The notes beneath the pieces were generated by a model. The model saw only the letters and a program-made list of their open reading frames with translations. It was not told where the DNA came from and searched no databases. A stretch of 55,080 nucleotides of DNA from Curvibacter gracilis ATCC BAA-807 (GTDB lineage: Bacteria; Pseudomonadota; Gammaproteobacteria; Burkholderiales; Burkholderiaceae_C): positions 1-55,080 of the forward strand of contig NZ_JADZ01000036.1 in the NCBI RefSeq assembly GCF_000518645.1, in the 5' to 3' direction. Position 1 is the stretch's first letter. Every line of letters begins with the position of its first letter. A program made the translations under genes and the position numbers. This document shows positions 15,395 to 24,048 of this stretch, piece after piece.

Positions 15395-16519
15395 TCACAG
15401 GCTCTTGAGCGGCACCACGTCCTTGCCCTTGAAGGTGTAGACCGTCACGGCCGACGACTTCAGGTCGTGCTTGGGATCGTAGGCAAACTCGCCGGTCACG
15501 CCCGCGTACTTGCCTGCGGCGATGGCGGGCACGATCTTCTTGGCGTCCAGCGATTGGGTGGCTTCGATGGCGCCGGCCAGCAGGTACATGCCGTCGTAGA
15601 AGGCGGCAGCGTAGGTCAGCGGGTCGCGCTTGTACTCGGCGCGGTAGCGCTCGACAAACTTCTGGCCCTTGTCGCTCTTGTCCAGCATCGAACCACCTTG
15701 GGTGCAGAAGGTGTTCAGATCACCCGCCACCTGGGCCAGGGTGGCAGTCTCCGACGAGCAGATACCGTCGCCGCCCAGCAGCGGCACCGTCAGGCCCAGC
15801 GAGCGCATCTGGCGCAGCATCGGGCCGCCCTGGGGCGAGTAGCCGCCAAAGAACACGGCATCGGCCTTGGAGGCCCGCACATTGGTCAAGATGGCGCTGA
15901 AATCGGTGGCCTTGTCGGTGGTGAATTCATTGGCCACCACCTTCAGGCCCAGGCGCTTGGCCTGCTCGGTGAACTCCTTGGCCACGCCCTGGCCGTAGGC
16001 GGTGCGGTCATCGATCACGGCCACGGTCTTGACCTTGAGGTCTTGCGCGGCATAGGTGGCCATCTTGGCACCCAACTGGTTGTCGCTGGCCCCGATGCGG
16101 AACAGGTTGTTGTAGCCCAGTTCGGTCACCTTGGGGTTGGAGGCCACGGTCAGCACCACCACGTCCGACTCATTGAGCACCCGCGCTGCCGGCACGGTCA
16201 CACCCGAGTTGTAGGGCCCCAGAACAAACTTCACCTTCTTGTCGGCCAGGGTCTGGGCCACCTGCACGCCCTGCTTGGGGTCGGCCACGTCGTCATGGAT
16301 GTCCAGTTCGAACACCACGGGCTTGCCGCCCACCTTCAGGCCCTTGGCATTGAGCTCCTTGATGGCCAGTTGGGCGCCATCGCGGTTGTCGATGCCATTG
16401 GCGGCCTGCGGTCCGGTGATCGGGCTCATGAAGCCGATGCGGATGCGCTCCTGCGCCTGGGCGGTCAGCGCCGTCAAGGCCAAGGTGACGGCTGTCATGC
16501 TGAACAGGATTTTTTTCAT
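15395..16519 (-). CDS. LivJ/LivK-like ABC transporter substrate-binding protein
   Basis: A 374-residue periplasmic protein. The start MKKILFSM at 16519 gives a standard signal peptide (to TAQAQE) and follows GAGGA; the frame extends upstream without function. The mature protein is a type I periplasmic-binding fold of the branched-chain amino acid class: IRIGFMSPITGPQA, then FELDIHDDVADPKQGVQVAQ, FVLGPYNSGVTVPAA, and the hinge TVAVIDDRTAYGQGVAKEF. No permease or ATPase gene is adjacent, so it must work with a transporter elsewhere. The ligand may be an amino acid or an aromatic or aliphatic acid. Confidence 0.87.
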   Translation of the reverse strand: MKKILFSMTAVTLALTALTAQAQERIRIGFMSPITGPQAANGIDNRDGAQLAIKELNAKGLKVGGKPVVFELDIHDDVADPKQGVQVAQTLADKKVKFVLGPYNSGVTVPAARVLNESDVVVLTVASNPKVTELGYNNLFRIGASDNQLGAKMATYAAQDLKVKTVAVIDDRTAYGQGVAKEFTEQAKRLGLKVVANEFTTDKATDFSAILTNVRASKADAVFFGGYSPQGGPMLRQMRSLGLTVPLLGGDGICSSETATLAQVAGDLNTFCTQGGSMLDKSDKGQKFVERYRAEYKRDPLTYAAAFYDGMYLLAGAIEATQSLDAKKIVPAIAAGKYAGVTGEFAYDPKHDLKSSAVTVYTFKGKDVVPLKSL

Positions 16520-17033
16520 GGAAACGTCCTCGTGAGTCGTGGTTGAAAAAGGTAGAAACAATGGGGAATGAGAAATAGGGGCCGCCCGCCAACCCGCCAG
16601 CCAGGCGTTGGCAACCCATCGGGTGCGCGAAAGCGCCAAGCCATGGGGATGCCAGCGCAGCGCTCAGCAGCGACGCGCCATCACAGCTTGGGGGGTCGGG
16701 AGAAGATGTAGCGCCCGGGCCGCAGGCGGCGCCCGGTGCAGAGGGGCCAGCACGGCCAAAGCGTGGGCCGGCTGAAAGGCGTGGATCGCCATGTTGAATG
16801 CTTTCTTGTCTCGGGTATCGCGTTGGTGTGCCGCCCTGGTGAGGCAGCCACCCCGTCTTGTCACCCCGTCGGTGGGTGCCGGCGGGTCTGCAAAGTGGGC
16901 GAGATGTTAGCTACCGCCGGCGGTATCGGCGGTCTGGACGGGCTTGCATCAGTTTTTTTCAAGCACCACAACCGCGAGCATCACAACGCATTCCAACCCG
17001 CCAGGGCCGGATCGGGCTCAGATAATCCGGGCG
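16520..17033. other. 514-base gap without a convincing gene
   Basis: This gap separates the divergent binding-protein and exporter genes and should hold both promoters. The short frames in it have no recognisable content. I see a perfect 14-base palindrome (16912-16925), an AT-rich patch near 16950-16960, and GATAAT at 17021-17026 that could serve as a -10 for an almost leaderless exporter message, though with no good -35. Confidence 0.5.
16912..16925. promoter_or_regulatory. Perfect palindrome upstream of the exporter gene
   Basis: TACCGCCGGCGGTA reads the same on both strands. It lies about 110 bases before the exporter start in a gene-free region, so it may be a regulator binding site. 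No regulator can be assigned, and a GC-rich core makes a chance palindrome possible. Confidence 0.3.
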
Positions 17034-17948
17034 ATGCCTCGTCCCCAACTCAGTCTCCGCCACGCCACCCTGGTGGGCCTCATCGCCATTGTTCTCTGGT
17101 CTTCGGTCGTGGGGCTGATCCGCAGCGTCAGCACGGGCCTGGGGGCCACGGGGGGCGCCGCCATGATCTACACCCTGGGGGCCCTGCTGCTGGCCCTGAC
17201 GGCGGGCTTCACTCCGCTGCGCACCATCCCCCGGGCCTACCTGGGCTGGGGCAGCCTGCTGTTCGTGGCTTACGAGTGGTGCCTGTCGCTGTCGATCGGC
17301 TACGCCCACACGGCCCAGCAGGCCATCGAGGTCGGCATGGTCAATTACCTGTGGCCCACCTTCACCCTGCTGGCCGCCATCGCCTTCAATGGCCAGCGCG
17401 CCAACGGCCTGATCGTGCCGGGCGTGCTGATCGCCCTGGCAGGCATCTGCCGGGTGCTGGCGGGTGAACAAGGGCTGGACTGGGCCGGCATGCTGACCAA
17501 CATCCAGAGCAACCCCTTGAGCTACGGGCTGGCCTTTCTCGGCGCCCTGCTGTGGGCGGCCTACTGCACGGTCACCGCCCGCATGGCCCGTGGCCACAAC
17601 GCCATCACCCTGTTCGTCACCCTCACCGCCCTCACCCTGTGGGCCAAGTACCTCATCGTGGGCGGCGAGCCCATGCACTGGAGCCTGTCCACCGGCATTC
17701 ACCTGGCGTTTGCCGCTGCGGCCATGGGCCTGGGCTATGGCGCCTGGAACGTGGGCATCCTGCACGGCAACGTCACGGTGCTGGCCGGCGCTTCGTATTT
17801 CACGCCGGTGTTCTCGGCCGCACTGGCTGCAGCCCTGCTGCAGGTGCCCTTGACGCCCGCCTTCTGGCTGGGCACCGGCATGGTGTGTGGCGGGGCGGTG
17901 TTGTGCTGGCTGGCCACGCGGGGCCGGCCCGTGGGGGCGAAGTCCTGA
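17034..17948 (+). CDS. YddG-like DMT-family exporter
   Basis: A 304-residue membrane protein of the drug/metabolite transporter family with about ten hydrophobic spans in two EamA-like halves. The sequence resembles YddG aromatic amino acid exporters: a first span LVGLIAIVLWSSVVGLIRSV, then GWGSLLFVAYEWCLSLS, and VGMVNYLWPTFTLL. I took ATG 17034; the frame extends upstream to 16944 but the added residues are not membrane-like. No ribosome-binding site is evident. It converges with the LysR gene. Substrate by family: aromatic amino acids or related compounds. Confidence 0.82.
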   Translation: MPRPQLSLRHATLVGLIAIVLWSSVVGLIRSVSTGLGATGGAAMIYTLGALLLALTAGFTPLRTIPRAYLGWGSLLFVAYEWCLSLSIGYAHTAQQAIEVGMVNYLWPTFTLLAAIAFNGQRANGLIVPGVLIALAGICRVLAGEQGLDWAGMLTNIQSNPLSYGLAFLGALLWAAYCTVTARMARGHNAITLFVTLTALTLWAKYLIVGGEPMHWSLSTGIHLAFAAAAMGLGYGAWNVGILHGNVTVLAGASYFTPVFSAALAAALLQVPLTPAFWLGTGMVCGGAVLCWLATRGRPVGAKS

Positions 17949-17981
17949 CAGGGGCACCCCGCCCGGTTCAGGACCAGGCTG

Positions 17982-18923
17982 TCATCCGGCCCGTTCTGCG
18001 GCCACCGCCCGCACCCAACTCTGCAAGCGCTGGGTGATTGGCGTCAGTGGCCGCCCGCGCAGGGTGATCATGCCCACGGGGGGCACCTCGGCCTCCACGG
18101 CCAGGGGCAGCGGAGTGAGCAGGCCCAGCGCCGCAAAGTGCCGGGCCACCGAATCGGCCATCAGGGCGGCGGCGCCCTGGTCGCGCAGCAGGGTCAACTG
18201 GCCCAGAAAAGAGGCGGTCTCGACCACATCCAGCGGCGGGGTCAGGCCCAGGCGGAAGAACTGCTGCTCCAGCTTCACGCGCATCGAGGCCCAGGGCGGC
18301 GGGGCCACCCAGCGGCAGCCGGCCAGCTCGGGCCAGCCCGGCAGGTCGGGGCCAGCCAGCAAGGGGTGAGCAGGGTGCAGCACCACGCGCATGCGTTCGT
18401 CGTACAGCGCCTCGGTCAACAGGTCGGGGGCGGCGTAGCCGGGCTCCAGCCGGCCCACGAACAGGTCCAGCTCGCCCAGGCGCAGCTTGGGCAGCAGGTG
18501 CGTCAGGTCGCCCTCTTCGATCAGCACGGTGGCGCCTGCGGATTCGGCCTTCAGGCGCTCGATGGCCGGCGCCAGCAGCGTGGGCAGGCCCACCACCATG
18601 GCCCCCACCCGGGCGCGGCCGGCCACCCCGCGTTCGATGGTGCTGATCTCGTCGCGGGTGCGTTCGTAGTCGGCCAGCACCGAACGGGCAAAACGCAGCA
18701 TGGCCAGGCCGGCTGCCGTGGGCTCGGTGCCGCGTCGGGAGCGGTCGAACAGTTGCAGGCCCAGCATCTCCTCGATTTCCCCCAGCATCTTGGACACCGC
18801 CGGCTGGGTGACCGACAAAAACTCGGCCGTGCGGCCCAGGTGCCGGAACTCGTTCAGCGCCAGCAGCAATTGCAGGTGGCGCAGCTTGATGTTGGAGCGC
18901 AAGGCCCGATCGATGTGGGACAT
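17982..18923 (-). CDS. LysR-family regulator of the sugar-acid cluster
   Basis: A 313-residue LysR-type regulator. The N-terminal winged helix (about 12-70) reads LRHLQLLLALNEFRHLGRTA and SVTQPAVSKMLGEIEEMLG; the rest is the two-lobed co-inducer domain. The N-terminal pattern is like the GbpR/CbgR/PcaQ branch. It is divergent from the TctC-like gene with two inverted repeats between them, so it most likely controls the dehydratase/aldolase genes in response to a substrate or intermediate. Regulation is inferred from position. Confidence 0.85.
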   Translation of the reverse strand: MSHIDRALRSNIKLRHLQLLLALNEFRHLGRTAEFLSVTQPAVSKMLGEIEEMLGLQLFDRSRRGTEPTAAGLAMLRFARSVLADYERTRDEISTIERGVAGRARVGAMVVGLPTLLAPAIERLKAESAGATVLIEEGDLTHLLPKLRLGELDLFVGRLEPGYAAPDLLTEALYDERMRVVLHPAHPLLAGPDLPGWPELAGCRWVAPPPWASMRVKLEQQFFRLGLTPPLDVVETASFLGQLTLLRDQGAAALMADSVARHFAALGLLTPLPLAVEAEVPPVGMITLRGRPLTPITQRLQSWVRAVAAERAG

Positions 18924-18935
18924 GCGCGGATGTTA

Positions 18936-18977
18936 CATGAGTAAATCCTCATGAGAAGTTTCCAATAATCGATTGGA
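18936..18977. promoter_or_regulatory. Two inverted repeats in the LysR-TctC intergenic region
   Basis: CATGAG-N6-CTCATG (18936-18953) and TCCAAT-N5-ATTGGA (18961-18977) are both perfect with 6-base arms. They occupy most of the 115-base divergent region and have the arm and spacer sizes of LysR-type sites. The first is close to the LysR start and could be the recognition/autoregulation site, the second the activation site for the plus-strand genes. Confidence 0.5.
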
Positions 18978-19038
18978 CGGTTATGAATCAAAAGCGCACC
19001 ATGCGGCCCAACAAGTACCAGACGGAGACATTGCCCCC

Positions 19039-20046
19039 ATGAAACTGCCTCGCCTCAATCGGCGCGAGTGGCTGGCCAGCGCCACCCTCGGCCCCCTGCT
19101 CGGCGGCACCGCCGCAGCCCTCCCGGCCCTGGCCGCCGCGGCCGACGACTACCCCAGCCGCCCCATCAACTTCATCTGCCCCTGGCCGGCCGGCGGCACG
19201 GCCGATGTGTCCATGCGCGCCATCTGCCAGGTGGCGGGCCGCATCCTCAAGCAACCGATTGCCGTGGACAACAAGGCCGGCGCGGCCGGCATGATCGGCG
19301 TGAAGGCCCTGGCCGGCGCCAAGCCCGACGGCTACACCCTCGGCCAGATCCCGATCTCGGTCACACGCTTTTCGCAACTGGGCCTGCTGCAGACCAACCC
19401 GCTGAAAGACTTCAGCTACCTGGCCCGCACCTCGGGCCAGACCTTCGGCATCGCCGTGCCGGCCGACTCGCGCTTCAAGACCCTGAAGGACATGGTCGAG
19501 CACGCCAAGGCCCACCCGGGCCAGCTGACCTACGCGCACGCCGGCATCGGCGGCGCCACCCATGTGGGCATGGAAGAGTTCGCCATGGCCGCCGGCATCC
19601 AGCTCAGCGGCATCGCCTACAAGGGCGGGGCCGCCGCCCTCAACGACACCCTGGGCGGCCAGGTCGACATGCTGGCCGACTCCAGCTCCTGGGCGCCCCA
19701 CGTCGAGGGCGGCAAGCTGCGCCTGCTGGCCACCTGGGGTGAGCAGCGCACGCCGCGCTTCAACAGCACGCCCACCCTGCAAGAGCTGGGCTTCAAGGTG
19801 GTGGTGGATGCCCCCAACGGCATCGGCGCGCCGGCCGGCCTGCCACCCGCCATCGAGAAAAAGCTGCGCGACGCCTTCCGCCAGGCCGTGGCCAGCGACG
19901 AATTCAAGGCCGTGGCCGCCCGCATCGACGCCCCCCTGATGTACCTGGACGGCCCCGACTACAAACGCTATGTGGCCGAGGTCTACAAGCGCGACACCGC
20001 CCTGATCGAGCGCCTCAAGCTCAAAGAACTCCTGGAAAAAGGCTGA
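19039..20046 (+). CDS. TctC/Bug-family tripartite tricarboxylate transporter receptor
   Basis: A 335-residue periplasmic receptor. The export signal has a twin-arginine look (LNRREWLASATLG) and ends near residue 33. The mature part has the Bug landmarks: YPSRPINFICPWPAGGTADV, AVDNKAGAAGMIGVKALA, ADGYT-like PDGYTLG, and the ligand loop GQLTYAHAGIGGATH. ATG 19039 is chosen because the upstream extension is not signal-like. It is followed after six bases by the dehydratase gene, so it probably binds the acid that is catabolised here. The TctAB membrane subunits are not in the window. Confidence 0.87.
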   Translation: MKLPRLNRREWLASATLGPLLGGTAAALPALAAAADDYPSRPINFICPWPAGGTADVSMRAICQVAGRILKQPIAVDNKAGAAGMIGVKALAGAKPDGYTLGQIPISVTRFSQLGLLQTNPLKDFSYLARTSGQTFGIAVPADSRFKTLKDMVEHAKAHPGQLTYAHAGIGGATHVGMEEFAMAAGIQLSGIAYKGGAAALNDTLGGQVDMLADSSSWAPHVEGGKLRLLATWGEQRTPRFNSTPTLQELGFKVVVDAPNGIGAPAGLPPAIEKKLRDAFRQAVASDEFKAVAARIDAPLMYLDGPDYKRYVAEVYKRDTALIERLKLKELLEKG

Positions 20047-20052
20047 TTGGCC

Positions 20053-21579
20053 ATGAGCACCACCCCCCACCTGATCCGTCTGCACGCGGCAGACAACGTT
20101 CTGATCGCCAAAGAGCCCATTGCGCTGGGCCAGGCCCTGCCCGGGCTGGCCGCCCGGGCCCGCGCCCAGGTGCCGGCCGGCCACAAGATCGCCGCCAGCC
20201 GCATTGCCCAGGGCGAGCCGGTGCGCAAGTACAACGCGGTGATCGGCGTGGCCGGGCGCGACATCGAGCCCGGTGACTACGTGCACACACACAACCTCAG
20301 CCTGAGCGAGTTCGACCGCGACCCGGGCTTTGGCCTGGATGTGCGCCCCGTCAACTACGTGAGCGCGGCCGAACAGGCCACCTTCCAGGGCTATGTGCGT
20401 GAAGACGGCCGGGTGGGCACGCGCAATTTCGTGGGCATCCTGGCCTCGGTGAACTGCTCGGCCACGGCCATCAGCCGCATTGCGGCGCACTTCACGCCCG
20501 AGCGCCTGAAAGACTTCCCCAATGTGGACGGCGTGGTCGCCTTCACCCAGACCACGGGCTGCGGCATGTCTTCGCCCAGCCCGCACTTCGACCTGCTGCG
20601 CCGCACCCTGGCCGGCTACGCGCGCCACCCCAACCTGGCCGGCGTGCTGGTGGTGGGCCTGGGCTGCGAACGCAACCAGGTGGCCGACCTGATGGACTCG
20701 CAAGGCCTGCAAAGCGGCCGCCTGATGCGCAGCATGGTGATGCAGGACATGGGGGGCACCCGGGTCACCATCGAGGCCGGCATCCGTGCCATCGAAGAGA
20801 TGCTGCCCCTGGCCAATGCCTACCAGCGCCAGACCGTGCCGGCCAGCCACATCAGCATCGGCCTGCAGTGCGGCGGCTCCGACGGCTTCTCGGGCATCAC
20901 CGCCAACCCGGCCCTGGGCGAGGCCATGGACATCCTGGTGCGCCACGGCGGCACCGCCATCCTGTCGGAGACGCCCGAGATCCACGGCGTGGAATACATG
21001 CTGACGCGCCGCGCCGTCTCGCCCGAGGTGGGCCAGAAGCTGCTCGACCAGCTGGCCTGGTGGGCCGAATACACCCGGGGCCACAACGGCCAGTTCAACG
21101 GCGTGGTGGGCCCGGGCAACCAGGCCGGCGGCCTGGCCAACATCTTTGAGAAATCGCTGGGCTCGGCCATGAAGTGCGGCACCACGCCACTGCAGGGCGT
21201 GTACGCCTATGCCGAGGCCATCGACCGCAAGGGCTTTGTCTTCATGGATTCGCCAGGCTACGACCCGGTCTCGGCCACCGGCCAGATCGCCAGCGGCGCC
21301 AACCTGATCTGCTTCACCACCGGGCGCGGCTCGATGTTCGGCAGCAAGCCGGCCCCCACCCTCAAGCTGGCCAGCAACACGCCCATGTACCAGCGCCTGA
21401 GCGAAGACATGGACATCAACTGCGGCGCCATCCTCGACGGCGAGGTGGATCTGCCGGGCATGGGCCAGCGCATCTTCGAAGCCATCCTGCGCCACGCCTC
21501 GGGCGAGCGCACCAAGAGCGAACTGCTGGGCCTGGGCGACCACGAGTTCGTGCCCTGGCACCTGGGCATCGTGAGCTGA
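20053..21579 (+). CDS. UxaA/GarD-family sugar-acid dehydratase
   Basis: A 508-residue protein covering the full UxaA/GarD family. The N-terminal SAF-like domain spans about residues 6-85 and the large dehydratase domain 115-505, with GYVREDGRVGTRNFVGIL, FTQTTGCGMSSPSPH, VVGLGCERNQ and CGGSDGFSGITANPA, whose Cys residues are likely metal ligands. Family members dehydrate altronate, galactarate or related aldonates and aldarates. The following aldehyde dehydrogenase, aldolase and FAD enzyme make a linear breakdown route likely. Galactarate is one candidate; a pentonate is another. ATG 20053 is preferred to TTG 20047. Confidence 0.85.
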   Translation: MSTTPHLIRLHAADNVLIAKEPIALGQALPGLAARARAQVPAGHKIAASRIAQGEPVRKYNAVIGVAGRDIEPGDYVHTHNLSLSEFDRDPGFGLDVRPVNYVSAAEQATFQGYVREDGRVGTRNFVGILASVNCSATAISRIAAHFTPERLKDFPNVDGVVAFTQTTGCGMSSPSPHFDLLRRTLAGYARHPNLAGVLVVGLGCERNQVADLMDSQGLQSGRLMRSMVMQDMGGTRVTIEAGIRAIEEMLPLANAYQRQTVPASHISIGLQCGGSDGFSGITANPALGEAMDILVRHGGTAILSETPEIHGVEYMLTRRAVSPEVGQKLLDQLAWWAEYTRGHNGQFNGVVGPGNQAGGLANIFEKSLGSAMKCGTTPLQGVYAYAEAIDRKGFVFMDSPGYDPVSATGQIASGANLICFTTGRGSMFGSKPAPTLKLASNTPMYQRLSEDMDINCGAILDGEVDLPGMGQRIFEAILRHASGERTKSELLGLGDHEFVPWHLGIVS

Positions 21580-21624
21580 CCGCCCCCTGCCCCGCCCTGC
21601 TCCCTTTTTTCCAGACAAGACCCC

Positions 21625-23124
21625 ATGACCGTGCCCCACCCGCTCGCCCTGAACCGAGCCGACCTGATCGAAACCCGCCACCTGATCGGCGGCCACTGGT
21701 GTGCCGGCCTGCAGGCCGACCGCGCCCCGCTGGCCGTGCACGACCCCGCCGACCTGAGCCTGATCGCCAGCGTGCCCGATGGCGGGGCCGCCGACGCCCG
21801 CGCCGCCCTGGAAGCCGCCCAGGCCGCCTGGCCGGCCTGGAAAGCCCTGCCCGCGCGCGATCGCGCCGCCATCCTCAAGCGCTGGAACGACCTGATCGTG
21901 GCCCACCAGGACGACCTGGGCCGCCTGATCAGCCGCGAACAGGGCAAGCCCCTGGCCGAGGGCCGCGGCGAGGTGTTGTACGCGGCCAGCTATGTGGAGT
22001 GGTTCGCCGAGCAGGCCACCCGCGCCAATGGCGAGGTGATCCCCACCCCGGCGCCCCACAAGCGCCTGCTGGCCGTGCGCGAGCCGGTGGGTGTGGTGGC
22101 CGTGATCACGCCCTGGAACTTCCCGGCCGCCATGATCGCGCGCAAGATCGCCCCGGCCCTGGCCGCCGGCTGCACCGTGGTGGCCAAGCCGGCCGAAGAC
22201 ACCCCGCTCACCGCCCTGGCCCTGGCCAAGCTGGCGCAAGAGGCCGGCGTGCCCGCCGGGGTGCTGAACCTGGTCACGGCCTCGCGCGAGCGCACGCCCG
22301 AGGTGGTCGATGTGTGGCTGGCCGACGAGCGCGTGCGCAAGATCAGCTTCACCGGCAGCACCCCGGTGGGCCGGCACCTGGCGCGCGAATCGGCCGCCAC
22401 GCTCAAGAAGCTGTCGCTGGAGCTGGGCGGCAACGCCCCCTTCATCGTGTTCGAGGACGCCGACCTGGACGCCGCCGTCGAAGGGCTGATGGTGGCCAAG
22501 TTCCGCAATGGCGGCCAGACCTGCGTGTGCCCCAACCGCGTGTATGTGCAAAGCGCCGTGCACGAGGCCTTTGTCGACAAGCTGGTGGCCCGCGTGGCCG
22601 CGCTGCAGGTGGGCCCGGCCAGCGACCCGGCCTCGCAGATCGGCCCCATGATCAACGAGCGCGCCGTGGCCAAGATCGAACGCCACGTGCAGGATGCCGT
22701 GGCCAAGGGCGCGGTGGTGCGCACGGGCGGGTTGCGCCTGCGACGCGACGATGCCCCCGGCGCCGCCTACTACGCCCCCACCGTACTCACCGAGGCCCAG
22801 CCCGACATGGAGTGCGCCTGCGAAGAGACCTTCGGCCCGGTGGTGCCGGTGTCGCGCTTCGAGACCGAGGCCGAAGTGCTGGCCCAGGCCAACGGCACAC
22901 CCTACGGCCTGGCCGCCTACTTCTACAGCCAGAACCCGGCGCGCATCTGGCGCGTGGGCGAGGCGCTGGACTGCGGCATCGTGGGCATCAACGAAGGCGC
23001 CCTGGCCGCCGAGGCCGCGCCCTTCGGCGGCGTCAAGGCCTCGGGCTATGGCCGCGAGGGCTCGGTGCACGGGCTGGACGACTACCAGCACATCAAGTAC
23101 CTGTGCCAGGGCGGGCTGGGCTGA
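21625..23124 (+). CDS. NAD(P)-dependent aldehyde dehydrogenase (GabD-like)
   Basis: A 499-residue aldehyde dehydrogenase close to the succinate-semialdehyde and 2-oxoglutarate-semialdehyde dehydrogenase group. Catalytic residues are Asn165 (TPWNFP), Glu266 (LELGGN) and the nucleophile Cys300 (GGQTCVCP); the nucleotide-binding GSTPVG is at 245-250. It sits between a sugar-acid dehydratase and an aldolase, so its substrate may be glycolaldehyde, tartronate semialdehyde or 2-oxoglutarate semialdehyde. The first two fit the aldolase products; the sequence does not decide. Confidence 0.87.
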   Translation: MTVPHPLALNRADLIETRHLIGGHWCAGLQADRAPLAVHDPADLSLIASVPDGGAADARAALEAAQAAWPAWKALPARDRAAILKRWNDLIVAHQDDLGRLISREQGKPLAEGRGEVLYAASYVEWFAEQATRANGEVIPTPAPHKRLLAVREPVGVVAVITPWNFPAAMIARKIAPALAAGCTVVAKPAEDTPLTALALAKLAQEAGVPAGVLNLVTASRERTPEVVDVWLADERVRKISFTGSTPVGRHLARESAATLKKLSLELGGNAPFIVFEDADLDAAVEGLMVAKFRNGGQTCVCPNRVYVQSAVHEAFVDKLVARVAALQVGPASDPASQIGPMINERAVAKIERHVQDAVAKGAVVRTGGLRLRRDDAPGAAYYAPTVLTEAQPDMECACEETFGPVVPVSRFETEAEVLAQANGTPYGLAAYFYSQNPARIWRVGEALDCGIVGINEGALAAEAAPFGGVKASGYGREGSVHGLDDYQHIKYLCQGGLG

Positions 23125-23179
23125 ACCCGACCCGGTGCCCACGCCAGCAACACCCTCATTTGAACCCGGGACCCACACC

Positions 23180-24004
23180 ATGACACACCCCACCGGCCTG
23201 CCCACCGGCAACCCCTTCAAACACGCATTGCAACAACGCCAGGCCCAGGTGGGCCTGTGGCTGTCGATGGCCGCCCCCTACCTGGCCGAGGTCAGCGCCA
23301 CGGCCGGCTTCGACTGGCTGCTGATCGACGGCGAACACGCCCCCAACGACCTGCGCAGCACCCTGGCCGCCCTGCAGGCGGTGGCGCCCTACCGGGCCCA
23401 GCCCGTGGTGCGCGCGGTGCAGGCCGACACCGCCCGGATCAAGCAGTTGCTGGACATCGGCGTGCAGAACCTGCTGGTGCCCATGGTCGACACCGCCGAG
23501 CAGGCCGCCCAGGTGGTGAGCGCCACCCGCTACCCGCCCCAGGGCATCCGGGGCGTGGGCAGTGCCGTGGGCCGGGCCTCGCGCTGGAGCGCCCGCGGCG
23601 ACTACCTGCAGGTGGCCGACAGCGAGATCTGCCTGCTGGTGCAGGCCGAATCGGTCACGGCACTGGGCCAGCTCGACGCCATTTGCGCGGTTGACGGTGT
23701 GGACGGCGTGTTCATCGGCCCGGCCGATCTGGCCGCCTCGATGGGCCACCGCGGCAACCCAGGCCACCCCGAGGTGCAGGCCGCCATCGAGGGCGCCATG
23801 CGCACCATCATCGCCAGTGGCAAGGCTGCGGGCACCCTGACCTCCGACCCCGTGCTGGCCCGGCGCTACCTCGATCTGGGCTGCACCTTTGTCGCCACGG
23901 GCGTCGATGTGCTGCTGTATGCCCAGGCCGCGCGCAAGCTGGCCGCGAGCTTTCTGGCCAGCGCACCCGCCGTGGCCGCACCGGCCCCGGGCGCCGCCTA
24001 CTGA
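23180..24004 (+). CDS. HpcH/HpaI-family class II aldolase
   Basis: A 274-residue metal-dependent pyruvate aldolase of the HpaI/GarL family. Landmarks are [20 protein letters not shown], the catalytic loop [40 protein letters not shown] with the metal-binding Glu, and [13 protein letters not shown] with the metal-binding Asp. It splits 2-keto-3-deoxy acids into pyruvate and an aldehyde. The dehydratase before it would make such an acid. A C-terminal Ala/Pro tail of about 20 residues extends beyond the normal fold. ATG 23180 is the first start with a family-like N-terminus. Confidence 0.87.
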   Translation: MTHPTGLPTGNPFKHALQQRQAQVGLWLSMAAPYLAEVSATAGFDWLLIDGEHAPNDLRSTLAALQAVAPYRAQPVVRAVQADTARIKQLLDIGVQNLLVPMVDTAEQAAQVVSATRYPPQGIRGVGSAVGRASRWSARGDYLQVADSEICLLVQAESVTALGQLDAICAVDGVDGVFIGPADLAASMGHRGNPGHPEVQAAIEGAMRTIIASGKAAGTLTSDPVLARRYLDLGCTFVATGVDVLLYAQAARKLAASFLASAPAVAAPAPGAAY

Positions 24005-24048
24005 TGGCCTGACGACGGCCGCCCCCTTCCCCCTACCCCTGAACACCC

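Noticed and set aside
16664-16864. A 66-codon minus-strand frame in the 514-base gap
   Set aside because: No ribosome-binding site, no family pattern, and composition like random GC-rich sequence.
18988-23220. A 1410-codon open frame on the minus strand across the TctC, dehydratase and aldehyde dehydrogenase genes
   Set aside because: It is antisense to three well-recognised enzymes and reads as Gly/Ala/His/Val-rich nonsense, the usual result of GC-rich third codon positions.
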